DNA of 36,071 bases from an uncultured Bacteroidota bacterium (GCA_937876355.1 CALFHN010000140.1:1-36071), one strand, 5' to 3'. Positions 25,603 through 34,836 are shown, counted from the first letter of the stretch. The notes: a model not told the origin generated them from the letters alone. Numbers and translations: made by a program.

Positions 25603-26657
25603 TGAGAATCAAGATTCAAATGCAAAAAGCTCATTCCGCTGTCTTGGTGTTGCTACTCGTATTTGGAGGAAGCAATGCTTGGGCGCAAAGCCGCGTTGGT
25701 ACCACAGCTGCAACGTTTCTTACGCTGGGATCTGGTGCAAGAGGGACGTCTCTAGGACATGCCTATACTTCGATTGCCACGGGTCCGGATGCATTGTTTT
25801 GGAATCCTGGAGGTGCTTCAAGGGCCACGAGGAGTGGCCATCGAGGCGGCGTGATGTTCTCGAACAATACATGGATAGCAGATATTAATTATGTTGCTTT
25901 TGGCGCAGTCATTCCGGTAACGTCTAGCAGTGTTATCGGATTAAGCTTGGCCATGGTGGACTATGGAAGAATGGATGTTCGCACGGTTTCACAACCTGAT
26001 GGTACGGGTGAGACATTTGGTGCCAACGACTTAAGCTTCGGCATAACCTACTCCCTGCCTCTGACGCCATCTTTTTACTTTGGTGGCACGGGTAAGTACG
26101 TTCGTCAGTCCATTCGAGATATGACGGCAAGCACCATGGCTTTTGATTTTGGATTTGTCTTGGTTACCGATTATCTGAATGGTGCCCAAATTGCTGCTTC
26201 GATAATGAATTTCGGCGGTAAGATGCAGATGAACGGGATCAACTCAGAACTCAATATTGATCTGGATGAAAAAAACACCGGTTCCAACGAGAGCATTCCA
26301 GCTCGTATTAGGATGGACCAATGGGACCTGCCCATTTCCTTCAAAGTGGGTATCGGCATTCCGGTAATATCCAGTTCAAATCTTGAATTTATGGTCTTGG
26401 CTGATGCAAATCAGACTAATGACAATAATTTAAACGGAGATTTTGGTGGGCAACTTACGTATTTCACAAGGGGTTTTTCGTTCAATACACGGGCGGGCTA
26501 TAAAGATGCGTTCATCGATAATGTTGACTCACATTTGGCTTATGGAGCGGGATTGGATGTTCAATTGCAGAGTGTGAGATTTGGATTTGATTTTGCATAT
26601 ATTCCTTTCGATTTACTGGATGATACGCGAACAATTGACTTCCGAGTCTATTTCTAG
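25602..26657 (+). CDS. PorV/PorQ-family outer-membrane protein
   Basis: The protein has 351 aa with a signal peptide (HSAVLVLLLVFGGSNAWAQ). The family opening is clear: TFLTLGSGARGTSLGHAYTS followed by GPDALFWNPGG. The rest is a FadL-like beta-barrel of alternating strands ending in FRVYF with a C-terminal phenylalanine. PorV shuttles T9SS cargo to the attachment complex, and PorQ is an uncharacterised relative; which of them this copy matches cannot be told by eye. The ATG overlaps the stop of the large FN3 gene (TAATG), so the two are translationally coupled; a second ATG at 25620 is also possible. Linkage to a T9SS-type cargo suggests it may serve that specific protein. Confidence 0.85.
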   Translation: MRIKIQMQKAHSAVLVLLLVFGGSNAWAQSRVGTTAATFLTLGSGARGTSLGHAYTSIATGPDALFWNPGGASRATRSGHRGGVMFSNNTWIADINYVAFGAVIPVTSSSVIGLSLAMVDYGRMDVRTVSQPDGTGETFGANDLSFGITYSLPLTPSFYFGGTGKYVRQSIRDMTASTMAFDFGFVLVTDYLNGAQIAASIMNFGGKMQMNGINSELNIDLDEKNTGSNESIPARIRMDQWDLPISFKVGIGIPVISSSNLEFMVLADANQTNDNNLNGDFGGQLTYFTRGFSFNTRAGYKDAFIDNVDSHLAYGAGLDVQLQSVRFGFDFAYIPFDLLDDTRTIDFRVYF

Positions 26658-26683
26658 GTTAGACTACCAAGCTGGAAAAAGGA

Positions 26684-28375
26684 ATGATGCGTTATAGTTT
26701 AAGGGCGGTGAGTTACACCGCCCTTTTTTTGTTGATTGGATTTCTGTTAGTAGGCTGTTCGAAAGAGCGGGTGATTATTGATGCCGATTCGCGTGTTCTT
26801 GCACGAGTGAACGACCACTTAATTACTGTTACCTGGTTTGAACAGACGTACATCAACTTTTTGATCCAAACCGGTCAAAACGATAAATCGGACAACAGGC
26901 GCATTCATCTTGAAAATTTGATTGACGCCCTGCTTCTTGCCGACGAATATGAAGACCTCGGATTAACTCGAAGCGAGGAGTATCAACGCTACTATGAGCG
27001 CCGATCCAAATCTGTGTTGGCAGATCGTTATTTCGATGAGGACTTTTTATCCAAACTGGAGCCACCTACTGATGCTGAACTACGGCGGACGTATGCCATT
27101 TCAAAAGATCAAATCGTAGTTCGTCACCTCTTTTTTACAAATCCTACGTTGGCTGCCGAATCATACGCAAGACTTAAAGCTGGGACGCCGTTTCTAGATG
27201 AAGCACAATCGGTCTATGACACAGCAGAATTCGATTCTACTGCTGGCTACCTCGGCCCTGTCAAATACTTCAGTGTAGATGATGCATTTGGTGTGGTCGC
27301 TTTCAATCTGGAAGTTGGGCAGTTCAGTGAGCCCGTTCGTACTCGCTTCGGCTATCACATCATTTTGGTGGAAAACAGAATCATCGAACCTCTTCTCACC
27401 GAATCTGCCTATCAAACGGCAAGGGGAGGACTTTCCAGTCAGTTTAGGTTGAGGAAGCGCCGCCTGGAAGGGGATCAATTTATTCGAACCTTTATGGAGG
27501 CTCGGAATGTCGATGTAGATGGGAATGCAATTCAAGCTTTGGGATCTTTTTTGGAAGATTTTGCCATTGACGTAACGCCACAGTCATCGGTCTTACCCTC
27601 AGACGATCGCAATTTTCAACTCGATAGTCTTCGCCTCAATTTGAATTTGGATACCGTACTTGGCTCTTTCGAATGGGATGGTAAACGATCAAATTTTACG
27701 ACGGGTGACTATCTATTTTGGTTGGCAGACCTGCCTTTTCAGGAAGCGTTACACCGGACAGCTGCTTCGGTTGGGCGCGCTATGAGGAATGAATTGTTGG
27801 CACGGGCGGGAAAAGAGTCCGGATTTGAGGACTCCAAAGCTGCTGCTATCTTAGACAGAGAGACAACTCAGGCTCAGGCTTCATTCTTTCGCTTGTACTT
27901 GCGCGATCACCTCGACGGGCAAGTGGACGAGTCTCTCATCAAGCAGGCCTTTGAGACAATGGGCATGGGACGTCAGCTTCAGTTCCGGGCAGATTATGAG
28001 TTGGTCTCGTTCAACACGAGGGCGGAAGCAGAGAATGTGTCTCGTCAAGCGAGCGAAGGACCGCTCAATCTTTCAACGTTGAATGGATATCAAGTAGGAG
28101 TCGACGCCCCTTTGTTTGAAATTCCCAATTTGGCACAACATATTCGCACTGCCCCACTAAATAGGTATGTCGTGGTGGGCTTGTCAGATGCTTGGGCCGT
28201 GTTAATGGTCAGCAAGAGAGAAAAAGACGATATAAATTGGGAGGAGCATCGCGAGTCGATAATCCAAAGATTGGCCCCTTTTGCCTCCGAATACCAGATT
28301 GTTAAACGACTGAGATCGGAGAGCGTAGTCAGCGTCGATTCCGTTTTATTCCAGCTGTTGCAGGAATTTAAATAG
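26684..28375 (+). CDS. PpiC/SurA-type peptidyl-prolyl isomerase lipoprotein
   Basis: The protein has 563 aa with a lipoprotein signal and lipobox LLVGC (Cys25). An N-terminal chaperone-like helical region (~35-125) is followed by one parvulin domain (~130-240: QIVVRHLFFTNPTLAAESYA ... GYLGPVKYFSVDD ... GFGYHIIL-like RFGYHIILVENR). The C-terminal half is helical and may be a second, degenerate chaperone module. It likely helps fold outer-membrane or secreted proteins in the periplasm, such as the receptor, FN3 protein and PorV-like barrel encoded just upstream. AAAAAGG precedes two adjacent ATG codons (26684, 26687), and either may be the start. A perfect intrinsic terminator (26701-26730) is encoded within the first codons, so expression may depend on ribosome loading. 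Confidence 0.87.
   Translation: MMRYSLRAVSYTALFLLIGFLLVGCSKERVIIDADSRVLARVNDHLITVTWFEQTYINFLIQTGQNDKSDNRRIHLENLIDALLLADEYEDLGLTRSEEYQRYYERRSKSVLADRYFDEDFLSKLEPPTDAELRRTYAISKDQIVVRHLFFTNPTLAAESYARLKAGTPFLDEAQSVYDTAEFDSTAGYLGPVKYFSVDDAFGVVAFNLEVGQFSEPVRTRFGYHIILVENRIIEPLLTESAYQTARGGLSSQFRLRKRRLEGDQFIRTFMEARNVDVDGNAIQALGSFLEDFAIDVTPQSSVLPSDDRNFQLDSLRLNLNLDTVLGSFEWDGKRSNFTTGDYLFWLADLPFQEALHRTAASVGRAMRNELLARAGKESGFEDSKAAAILDRETTQAQASFFRLYLRDHLDGQVDESLIKQAFETMGMGRQLQFRADYELVSFNTRAEAENVSRQASEGPLNLSTLNGYQVGVDAPLFEIPNLAQHIRTAPLNRYVVVGLSDAWAVLMVSKREKDDINWEEHRESIIQRLAPFASEYQIVKRLRSESVVSVDSVLFQLLQEFK
26701..26730 (+). terminator. Intrinsic terminator embedded in the start of the PpiC gene
   Basis: AAGGGCGGTG (26701-26710) pairs perfectly with CACCGCCCTT (26716-26725) around an AGTTA loop, and a run of seven Ts (26724-26730) follows. 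It begins 44 nt after the porV-like stop and 17 nt into the isomerase gene, where it encodes residues 6-16 of the signal peptide. It can end the upstream operon transcript or act as an attenuator. Confidence 0.8.
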
Positions 28376-28405
28376 TCCGTGAAGCGACAGTTGCCGAATT
28401 TGTCA

Positions 28406-28435
28406 ATGCTCCAGATGGGGATGCTCCAGATGGGG
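28406..28435. repeat. 15-bp tandem duplication
   Basis: ATGCTCCAGATGGGG occurs twice in direct tandem in the 107-nt gap between the convergent isomerase and SxtJ genes. It lies outside both genes and looks like a recent slippage event. Confidence 0.8.
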
Positions 28436-28482
28436 AAAGATCGGCCTGCCAAAACATCATTATCCGCAACGACCCATCCTGA

Positions 28483-28878
28483 TTAATAGGGTTTTATTGC
28501 TCCGGTTTTTGGGTCGTTCTCAGACGGTTTAATCCAGTATGATGATGTCTTCGGATCAAGTTTTAGACTCAAAATATCTTTTTTGAAGATGCGCAAAATC
28601 AATCCGATCGGCGTGACCATAACGATGTAAGTGACTGTCAAAATTAGCGTAGTCATTACGATTCCCATTACGGTACCGATTTTCATCCATATCCAATGAA
28701 AGGGACTCAGTAATAATGGGGAAAGCACTGCCATCAAAGCTAGAGAAGAACCCGCAATACTTAACCAAACCAAATAGTCGTCATTCCACCAAAAGTAGGT
28801 ATTCAAAACTACAGAGGCTCCAAAGAGGACCAATCCAAAGGAGCGCAGTTCTTTGGTATTCGTACTAAGCTTCGTCAT
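28483..28878 (-). CDS. SxtJ-family small membrane protein
   Basis: The protein has 131 aa with about three to four hydrophobic helices (SFGLVLFGASVVLNTYFWW, YLVWLSIAGSSLALMAVLSP, IGTVMGIVMTTLILTVTYIV). The hallmark SxtJ segment is WMKIGTVMGIVMTT...VTPIGLILRIFKKD, followed by the tail SSYWIKPSE. SxtJ was named from the saxitoxin cluster, but the family is mostly found beside carbamoyltransferases in unrelated bacteria. Its start overlaps the carbamoyltransferase stop by one base (TAATG on the minus strand), so the two are coupled. Biochemical role unknown; a membrane partner of the carbamoyltransferase is the simplest reading. Confidence 0.88.
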   Translation of the reverse strand: MTKLSTNTKELRSFGLVLFGASVVLNTYFWWNDDYLVWLSIAGSSLALMAVLSPLLLSPFHWIWMKIGTVMGIVMTTLILTVTYIVMVTPIGLILRIFKKDILSLKLDPKTSSYWIKPSENDPKTGAIKPY

Positions 28879-30689
28879 TAATGGCTCGTGGCTTCTGAGT
28901 GAGTTTGGTCCATGTTTTTTAGTTTGGGCTGTTCACCTTTCTTAAATAAGACATTTTCTATGACCAAAAAATCCATTTCGGTACGCATAAAACACCGGTA
29001 GGCCTCTTCCGGGGTCGAGACAATCGGCTCTCCTCTCACGTTGAAAGACGTATTAACTAAAATTCCAGATCCTGTTTTGAGCTTAAATTCAGTTAAAAGT
29101 CCATATAGGCGTGGATTAAACTGACCATTCACCGTCTGAATGCGGGCAGAATAGTCAACATGTGTCACGGCAGGAATATCTGATAGGGGCAGCTTAAGAA
29201 GGTCCAATCCAGTAATACCAGAAGGTGGTGTGAGTCTTCTTTGCTTAACTATAGGAGCAACCATCAGCATATACGGTGATGGTGTATCCAAATCGAAATA
29301 CTGTTGCACGTCCTCTTCCAAGCAAATCGGAGCAAATGGACGGAACGACTCTCTAAATTTAATTCTCATGTTCAAGGAATACTGCATATCGGCATTTCGC
29401 GCGTCTCCTAGAATACTTCGACCACCCAAGGCCCGGGGACCAAATTCCATCCTTCCGGAAAACCATCCTCCAATGTTGCCTGAAGCCAAAAAATTAACCG
29501 CTTCTCTAATGATCTCAGTTTCGCTGAGCTCTTGAAAAACGGCTCCAAATTCAGTGGCCCATTTTAAAACGTCTTCAGTGCTATACGAGGGGCCTAAGTA
29601 TGAGCCCAATTGAGAATCTTCTTTGTAGAATGTCCTTTCTTGGCCTAAATGGGCATGCCAGGCAAAAAGAGCAGCGCCCAAAGATCCGCCTGCATCGCCT
29701 GCCGCGGGCTGAATCCAAATTTGGTCAAAGATTTTTTCCTTTTGAAGTTTGCCATTTGCAACACAGTTCAAGGCAACACCCCCAGCCAAACAAAGGTTTT
29801 TTTCCCCGGACGTGTTCTTGATGTGACGCGCCATTCGAAGTACAATTTCCTCGACTACCTCTTGGACAGACCGAGCCAAATCCATTGTTCTTTGGGTGAT
29901 TTCTGAATCAGGAGTGCGCGGAGGTCCCCCAAAGAGCCTGTGGAAATGAGGTGAGGTCATCGTGAGCCCTTGACAGTAATTGAAGTATCGCATATCCATG
30001 CGAAATGAACCGTCTTCTTTTAAATCTAGGAGATGATCCATGATCAGGGTCTTGTAAATTGGTCGTCCGTAGGGAGCGAGACCCATAACCTTATACTCAC
30101 CCGAATTGACTCTGAAACCAGTGTAATAGGTGAAAGCTGAATACAGCAGTCCAACGGAGTGTGGAAATCGTAATTCTCCATGCGATTCCAAATGGTGTCC
30201 ATGGCCAATGCCCCAAGACGTAGTAGCCCACTCACCAACTCCATCTATGGTTAAGACTGCAGCGCGCTCAAATGGCGAGGGGTAAAAAGCAGATGCGGCA
30301 TGGGATTGGTGGTGTTCAGGAAAGATGACTTCTCCTTGGTATCCCAATTGGCGCTTTAAGGTATCCTCCATCCAAAGCTTTTCTTTTAACCAAACTGGCA
30401 TCGCCTTTAAAAATGAAGCAAGGCTCGAAGGAGCAAAAGCCAGATGTGTTTCTAAAATGCGCTCGAATTTCAGAAGTGGCTTGTCGTAAAAGGCTACTAT
30501 ACTGAGATCTGATGATTCAATGCCAGCGTGGGACAAGCAATAAGAAATCGAATTGATGGGGAAACGTTCGTCATTCTTGATGCGGGAAAATCGCTCTTCC
30601 TGGGCTGCGGCAATAATAACGCCATCCCGTATCAGGCATGCTGCAGAGTCATGGTAGAACGCCGAAATTCCCAGAATATATGTGGCCAT
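28878..30689 (-). CDS. Carbamoyltransferase (NodU/CmcH/TobZ family)
   Basis: The protein has 603 aa, the usual length. The N-terminal Kae1/YrdC-like part starts ILGISAFYHDSAACLI and has the metal-binding HHQSHAASAF (about residues 127-136), the LTIDGVGEWATTSWG nucleotide loop, and NSGEYKVMGLAPYGRP. The later CLAGGVALNCVANGK and GRMEFGPRALGGRSILGDAR motifs are typical, and the C-terminal NTSFNVRGEPIVSTPEEA closes the family pattern. These enzymes make carbamoyl-adenylate from carbamoyl phosphate and ATP and transfer the carbamoyl group to a hydroxyl of a sugar, lipid or antibiotic. The acceptor here is unknown; no biosynthetic cluster for a natural product is seen, which argues for a cell-envelope glycan or lipid. 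Confidence 0.95.
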   Translation of the reverse strand: MATYILGISAFYHDSAACLIRDGVIIAAAQEERFSRIKNDERFPINSISYCLSHAGIESSDLSIVAFYDKPLLKFERILETHLAFAPSSLASFLKAMPVWLKEKLWMEDTLKRQLGYQGEVIFPEHHQSHAASAFYPSPFERAAVLTIDGVGEWATTSWGIGHGHHLESHGELRFPHSVGLLYSAFTYYTGFRVNSGEYKVMGLAPYGRPIYKTLIMDHLLDLKEDGSFRMDMRYFNYCQGLTMTSPHFHRLFGGPPRTPDSEITQRTMDLARSVQEVVEEIVLRMARHIKNTSGEKNLCLAGGVALNCVANGKLQKEKIFDQIWIQPAAGDAGGSLGAALFAWHAHLGQERTFYKEDSQLGSYLGPSYSTEDVLKWATEFGAVFQELSETEIIREAVNFLASGNIGGWFSGRMEFGPRALGGRSILGDARNADMQYSLNMRIKFRESFRPFAPICLEEDVQQYFDLDTPSPYMLMVAPIVKQRRLTPPSGITGLDLLKLPLSDIPAVTHVDYSARIQTVNGQFNPRLYGLLTEFKLKTGSGILVNTSFNVRGEPIVSTPEEAYRCFMRTEMDFLVIENVLFKKGEQPKLKNMDQTHSEATSH

Positions 30690-30736
30690 AATATTTCAGC
30701 TAAACCTTAACGAATGACCTTTCGCGAATCCCAGTT

Positions 30737-30901
30737 CTAAAACAGCGAATAAATAAATGGAGCGAGGGCGCTCCCTTGCGCGAATACAACCAGTATGCTT
30801 AAAAGTAAAAGCACAACAACGATGGGAGCCAGCCAAAACTTTTTTCGCGTGGCCAAGAATCCGTAAATAAGTTTCACTTTTGAAAACACTTCCAATACCA
30901 A
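30737..30901 (-). CDS. DUF5989 mini-protein (single-pass membrane)
   Basis: The 54-aa product contains the recognisable DUF5989 pattern: a short amphipathic N-terminus (VFSKVKLIYGFLATRKKFW), a proline then one long hydrophobic helix (LAPIVVVLLLLSILVVF), and the invariant-looking tail AQGSALAPFIYSLF. The frame stays open upstream to an ATG at 30997, giving 86 aa, but that extension looks non-coding. I prefer a TTG at 30901 or 30895; neither has a well-placed Shine-Dalgarno, so the start is uncertain. It lies 47 nt upstream of the carbamoyltransferase on the same strand, the usual order DUF5989-carbamoyltransferase-SxtJ. Function unknown. Confidence 0.75.
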   Translation of the reverse strand: MVLEVFSKVKLIYGFLATRKKFWLAPIVVVLLLLSILVVFAQGSALAPFIYSLF

Positions 30902-31139
30902 TCTGAGGGTTTTATGTGACCATACCTCCAATATAAGTCGAAAATGGCAAAGAGAAGGTTTGTGGACCTCATTCCGAGTGCGAAACAGCCTGGCCACTCA
31001 AATGGTCTGATTGAAATGTAAATCCATGTGGCACCTTTTTAAGAATTCCTAGATTTTCGTGCCGAATCTTTACGAAGTCTAGGCTTCTCTTTACGTATTT
31101 TAGAGTAACGACTTTCCCATTTGTACAAAATAAAAACCC

Positions 31140-33419
31140 ATGTCCACAATGCGCCTGAAGGAGCCTAAAGTAGATCTGGAACTTGCCCGCGGTCACGGAC
31201 TAACGGAAGAAGAGTACGGCTGGATTCTCGACAAATTGGGAAGAACACCAACTTTTGTAGAGTTAGGCATCTATTCCGTGATGTGGAGCGAACACTGCTC
31301 GTATAAAAACTCTATAGTTGAGTTAAAAAAACTGCCGCGGGAAGGAAAGGCCCTTTTAGTGGGTGCAGGGGAAGAAAATGCTGGCCTAGTCGATATTGGA
31401 GACGGCATTGCAGTTGCTTTTAAAATTGAATCTCATAATCACCCCTCAGCTGTGGAGCCTTACCAGGGTGCTGCCACAGGAGTAGGGGGGATTCAGCGGG
31501 ACATCTTTACCATGGGTGCCCGCCCTATTTGTTCTCTTAACTCGCTGCGTTTTGGTTCGCTAGATAATCCGCGTGTGCGGTATTTGTTTGACGGCGTAGT
31601 TCGCGGCATTGGGGATTATGGTAATTCCTTTGGGGTACCGACGGTTGGGGGAGAGGTTTATTTTGATCCATCTTATGAGGGCAATCCTCTAGTAAACGCC
31701 ATGAGCGTGGGGATCATTGAACCTGGTAATAAGATGGCTTCCGCAATCGCAGAGGGGGTAGGGAATCCAGTATTTATTGTTGGATCAGCCACCGGAAGGG
31801 ATGGTATTCACGGGGCTACGTTTGCATCGGAAGAAATATCTGAAGCAAGTGAGGCAAAGCGCCCAAGTGTTCAGGTAGGTGATCCCTTCACAGAAAAACT
31901 GCTGCTCGAAGCAAGCCTCGAGGTCATTAATAGCGGCGCTGTGGTTGGAATTCAGGATATGGGAGCAGCTGGGATCACGTGCTCCTCGTGCGAGATGAGT
32001 GAGAAAGGAAACTCGGGCATGATTCTCCATATCGATAAAGTCCCAATTCGGGAAACGGGTATGACCCCGTACGAAATAATGTTGTCTGAGAGCCAAGAAC
32101 GCATGCTCATTGTTTGTCATAAAGGCAAGGAATCGGTTTTGTTGGCAATCTTCGACAAGTGGGATTTACATGCTGCAGAGATTGGTCACGTTACAGACGA
32201 TGGTAGGGTGAAGGTCCTTTGGCACGGTGAATTGGTTGCCGATGTACCGGCGGAGCACCTTGCTCTTGGCGGTGGTGCTCCCGTTTATATCAGGGACACG
32301 AAGAAACCGGAATATTTGGATCAAACCAGCGCGTTTAAAACGGAAAGTGTCCCGGATATGAGTCCGAGTTCCGGAACAGAGGTTCTCCATCGGCTACTGG
32401 GTGCACCAAACATTGCTTCAAAGCGTTGGGTGTATGAGCAATACGACACGATGGTTCGAACCAATACGGTTGTGGGGCCTGGACCTTCGGACGCAGCAGT
32501 TGTTAGGCTAAAGGATTCGAAAAAAGGACTAGCCGTAAAGACGGATTGTAATGCTCGATATGTGTATCTAAATCCTAGAAAAGGTGGTCAAATTGCGGTT
32601 GCAGAAGCGGCCCGAAACGTTGTTTGTGCTGGGGGAAGGCCCGTGGCCATTACCAATTGCCTGAATTTTGGTAATCCATACAAGCCTGAACAGTACTGGG
32701 TTTTTAAAGAGGCCGTAACTGGGATGGGTGAAGCTTGCCGAGTTTTGGAAACTCCAGTTACAGGAGGAAACGTTTCTTTTTACAACGAAAGTCCTCAGGG
32801 GGCGGTTTTTCCAACGCCTACGATAGGAATGCTTGGGGTAGTCGAGGATGTTGATGCCCACGCAACAACATTTGAATTCAAGAACGAAGGTGATATCATA
32901 TTCATTCTTCAACCTGCAATCATCGAAAAGGATGGAATTGAAGCATCTGAGTATTTGTCATTAGTCCACGGCCTAACCACTGGAGATGCACCGAATTTTG
33001 ATATCTATTCGGAGAAGGCTGTCCAGGACACTTGTTTGTCTCTAATACAGAAAGGTTGTGTCCAGAGTGCTCACGACGTCTCGGACGGCGGCTTGGCCGT
33101 GTGTCTGGCTGAAATGAGCTTAGTTTCGAAAAACCTGGGTGCTGAAATAAGTCTGACCACAATGAGCAAGTCTCGATTGGATTCAACTCTATTTGGAGAA
33201 GCTCAGTCACGAATCGTAATCGCGGTTTCACCTAAACACGCTGAACATGTTAAATCTGTTGCACTGGAAAATGGAGTGGCAGCTATCGGTATAGGTAGAG
33301 TTTCAGGGCCGATGTTTTCAATAGAAGTAGATAACCAACCTATCATTCTATCTACGCCCGAAACCATGCACCATATATATGAGACAGCGATACCAAACTT
33401 GATGGCGAGAAAGAAATAG
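31140..33419 (+). CDS. purL: Phosphoribosylformylglycinamidine synthase subunit PurL
   Basis: The protein has 759 aa, the short PurL form that works with separate PurS and PurQ. It makes FGAM from FGAR, ATP and glutamine in purine synthesis, in the cytoplasm. Seen motifs: [13 protein letters not shown] (catalytic His52), the nucleotide/Mg region [60 protein letters not shown], and in the second half [18 protein letters not shown] and [18 protein letters not shown]. Start at 31140; a second in-frame ATG at 31149 is possible. It is transcribed away from the DUF5989 gene; the 238-nt gap between them must hold both promoters, but none is obvious. purS and purQ are not in the window. Confidence 0.97.
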   Translation: MSTMRLKEPKVDLELARGHGLTEEEYGWILDKLGRTPTFVELGIYSVMWSEHCSYKNSIVELKKLPREGKALLVGAGEENAGLVDIGDGIAVAFKIESHNHPSAVEPYQGAATGVGGIQRDIFTMGARPICSLNSLRFGSLDNPRVRYLFDGVVRGIGDYGNSFGVPTVGGEVYFDPSYEGNPLVNAMSVGIIEPGNKMASAIAEGVGNPVFIVGSATGRDGIHGATFASEEISEASEAKRPSVQVGDPFTEKLLLEASLEVINSGAVVGIQDMGAAGITCSSCEMSEKGNSGMILHIDKVPIRETGMTPYEIMLSESQERMLIVCHKGKESVLLAIFDKWDLHAAEIGHVTDDGRVKVLWHGELVADVPAEHLALGGGAPVYIRDTKKPEYLDQTSAFKTESVPDMSPSSGTEVLHRLLGAPNIASKRWVYEQYDTMVRTNTVVGPGPSDAAVVRLKDSKKGLAVKTDCNARYVYLNPRKGGQIAVAEAARNVVCAGGRPVAITNCLNFGNPYKPEQYWVFKEAVTGMGEACRVLETPVTGGNVSFYNESPQGAVFPTPTIGMLGVVEDVDAHATTFEFKNEGDIIFILQPAIIEKDGIEASEYLSLVHGLTTGDAPNFDIYSEKAVQDTCLSLIQKGCVQSAHDVSDGGLAVCLAEMSLVSKNLGAEISLTTMSKSRLDSTLFGEAQSRIVIAVSPKHAEHVKSVALENGVAAIGIGRVSGPMFSIEVDNQPIILSTPETMHHIYETAIPNLMARKK

Positions 33420-33482
33420 GAGTTTCTAAAAGTCGTATTGCGGACGTGTAACACTTCGACAATACGAGTCACCAAAGGCTCC
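33419..33482 (+). other. Structured RNA-like spacer between purL and trxA
   Basis: TCGTATTG (33433-33440) pairs with CAATACGA (33460-33467), with an inner GTGT/ACAC (33446-33454). An outer GGAGTTT (33419-33425) can pair with AGGCTCC (33476-33482). There is no T tail, so it is not a standard terminator. It could stabilise the purL message or block polymerase weakly. A tRNA is ruled out by the length (64 nt) and by the long central stem. Confidence 0.4.
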
Positions 33483-33529
33483 AAAAGAAAATTATTTGAA
33501 CAACTAAGCTGCTATTACAAAGAAGAAAC

Positions 33530-33874
33530 ATGGCAAATAACGCAAAATATATAACTCTAACTGATGCTAACTTCGATTCCGAAGTCTTGAAGTCGGATCT
33601 TCCAGTTCTTGTCGATTTCTGGGCTACGTGGTGTGGACCCTGTCGGATTATCGCACCGATTATTGAAGAACTTGCAAGCGAACTCGAAGGCCAAGCGGTT
33701 ATTGGTAAAGTTGATGTGGATCACAATCCACAGACAGCGATGAACTTTGGAATTAGATCGATTCCAACCTTGTTGTTTTTCAAGAATGGGGTTGTTGTAG
33801 ATCAATTGGTCGGATCCGCACCTAAAAGGGTGTTGGTAGCGAAATTGGCTGCACTTTCAGCATTGCCGGTGTAA
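33530..33874 (+). CDS. trxA: Thioredoxin
   Basis: The protein has 114 aa and is cytosolic. The active site WCGPC has Cys35 and Cys38; Asp29 and cis-Pro79 (SIPT) are in the expected places, and the fold signatures [14 protein letters not shown] and PTLLFFKNG are typical. It reduces protein disulfides such as ribonucleotide reductase and peroxiredoxins and is itself recycled by the reductase encoded next. The stop overlaps the trxB start by one base (TAATG), so the pair is translationally coupled. No clear Shine-Dalgarno, but AGAAGAAAC lies just before the ATG. Confidence 0.96.
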   Translation: MANNAKYITLTDANFDSEVLKSDLPVLVDFWATWCGPCRIIAPIIEELASELEGQAVIGKVDVDHNPQTAMNFGIRSIPTLLFFKNGVVVDQLVGSAPKRVLVAKLAALSALPV

Positions 33875-34836
33875 TGAGCATTATGGAAGAGATTGATTTC
33901 AATGGTGCCGAACATCGGAAGGTGACCATAATTGGTACGGGCCCGGCTGGTTTAACGGCTGCGATTTATTCTGCTCGTGCCAATTTCTCCCCTCTTGTAA
34001 TTCAAGGACCGGAACCAGGTGGACAGTTAATAACGACTACAGACGTAGAGAATTATCCCGGTTTTCCTGACGGTATCATGGGCCCCGACATGATGCAGAA
34101 GTTCGAGGCACAAGCTGAGAGGTTTGGAGCGGAACTGCGCTGGGGATCGGTAACCTCCGTAGATTTTTCCACTAGGCCGTTTAAATTGGTCGTGGACGAA
34201 GAAACGCCGATTACTTCGGATACGGTAATTATATCGACAGGGGCTTCTGCTCGTTATTTGGGCCTCGAAAATGAAGCCAGACTACTTGGGCACGGGGTGT
34301 CTGCGTGCGCAACTTGTGACGGAGCGTTTTTTAGAGAACAGGAAGTTGCTATTGTTGGAGGTGGTGACACCGCCATGGAGGAAGCACTTTTTCTGACTCG
34401 TTTTGCTTCGAAAGTCTATGTGATTCATCGCAGAGGGGAGTTTCGGGCTTCTCAAATCATGCAGGACCGGGTTTTAGCTCACGAAAAAATTGAAGTCCTT
34501 TGGAATACTGAAGTGACCGATGTGCTTGGAGACAAGTTGGTGTCTGGCTTGGTATTACGAAACACGGATGGAACGAACGAAAGGACTCTTCCAGTTGAAG
34601 GGTTTTTTGTGGCGATAGGGCACCGACCAAACACAGACATATTCAAGTCGTATTTAGACCGTGATGAGACTGGTTACCTAATTACAAAACCAGATTCTAC
34701 CTATACGAATGTGGAAGGTGTTTTTGCTAGTGGCGATGCTCAGGATCATATTTATCGCCAAGCAATTACCGCTGCAGGCACCGGATGTATGGCAGCGATG
34801 GATGCGGAAAGATGGCTAGCGGATCAAGAGGCCTAA
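33874..34836 (+). CDS. trxB: Thioredoxin-disulfide reductase
   Basis: The protein has 320 aa, full length. The FAD-binding GTGPAGLTAAIYSARA is at ~21-36, the redox motif CATCDG has Cys145 and Cys148, the NADPH-binding GGGDTAMEEALFLT is followed by VYVIHRR (NADPH-specific arginines), and the C-terminal GVFASGDAQDHIYRQAITAA completes the FAD site. It transfers electrons from NADPH to thioredoxin. ATG 33874 overlaps the trxA stop; an alternative start at 33883 (MEEIDF) is possible. Confidence 0.97.
   Translation: MSIMEEIDFNGAEHRKVTIIGTGPAGLTAAIYSARANFSPLVIQGPEPGGQLITTTDVENYPGFPDGIMGPDMMQKFEAQAERFGAELRWGSVTSVDFSTRPFKLVVDEETPITSDTVIISTGASARYLGLENEARLLGHGVSACATCDGAFFREQEVAIVGGGDTAMEEALFLTRFASKVYVIHRRGEFRASQIMQDRVLAHEKIEVLWNTEVTDVLGDKLVSGLVLRNTDGTNERTLPVEGFFVAIGHRPNTDIFKSYLDRDETGYLITKPDSTYTNVEGVFASGDAQDHIYRQAITAAGTGCMAAMDAERWLADQEA

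Noticed and set aside
30902-30997. Longer N-terminus for the DUF5989 protein
   Set aside because: The added residues do not resemble the family, whose members are ~50 aa, so a short form is preferred.
33419-33482. tRNA-like end pairing (GGAG...CTCCA) after purL
   Set aside because: Only 64 nt, no T-loop or anticodon arm, and a long central stem that breaks a cloverleaf.
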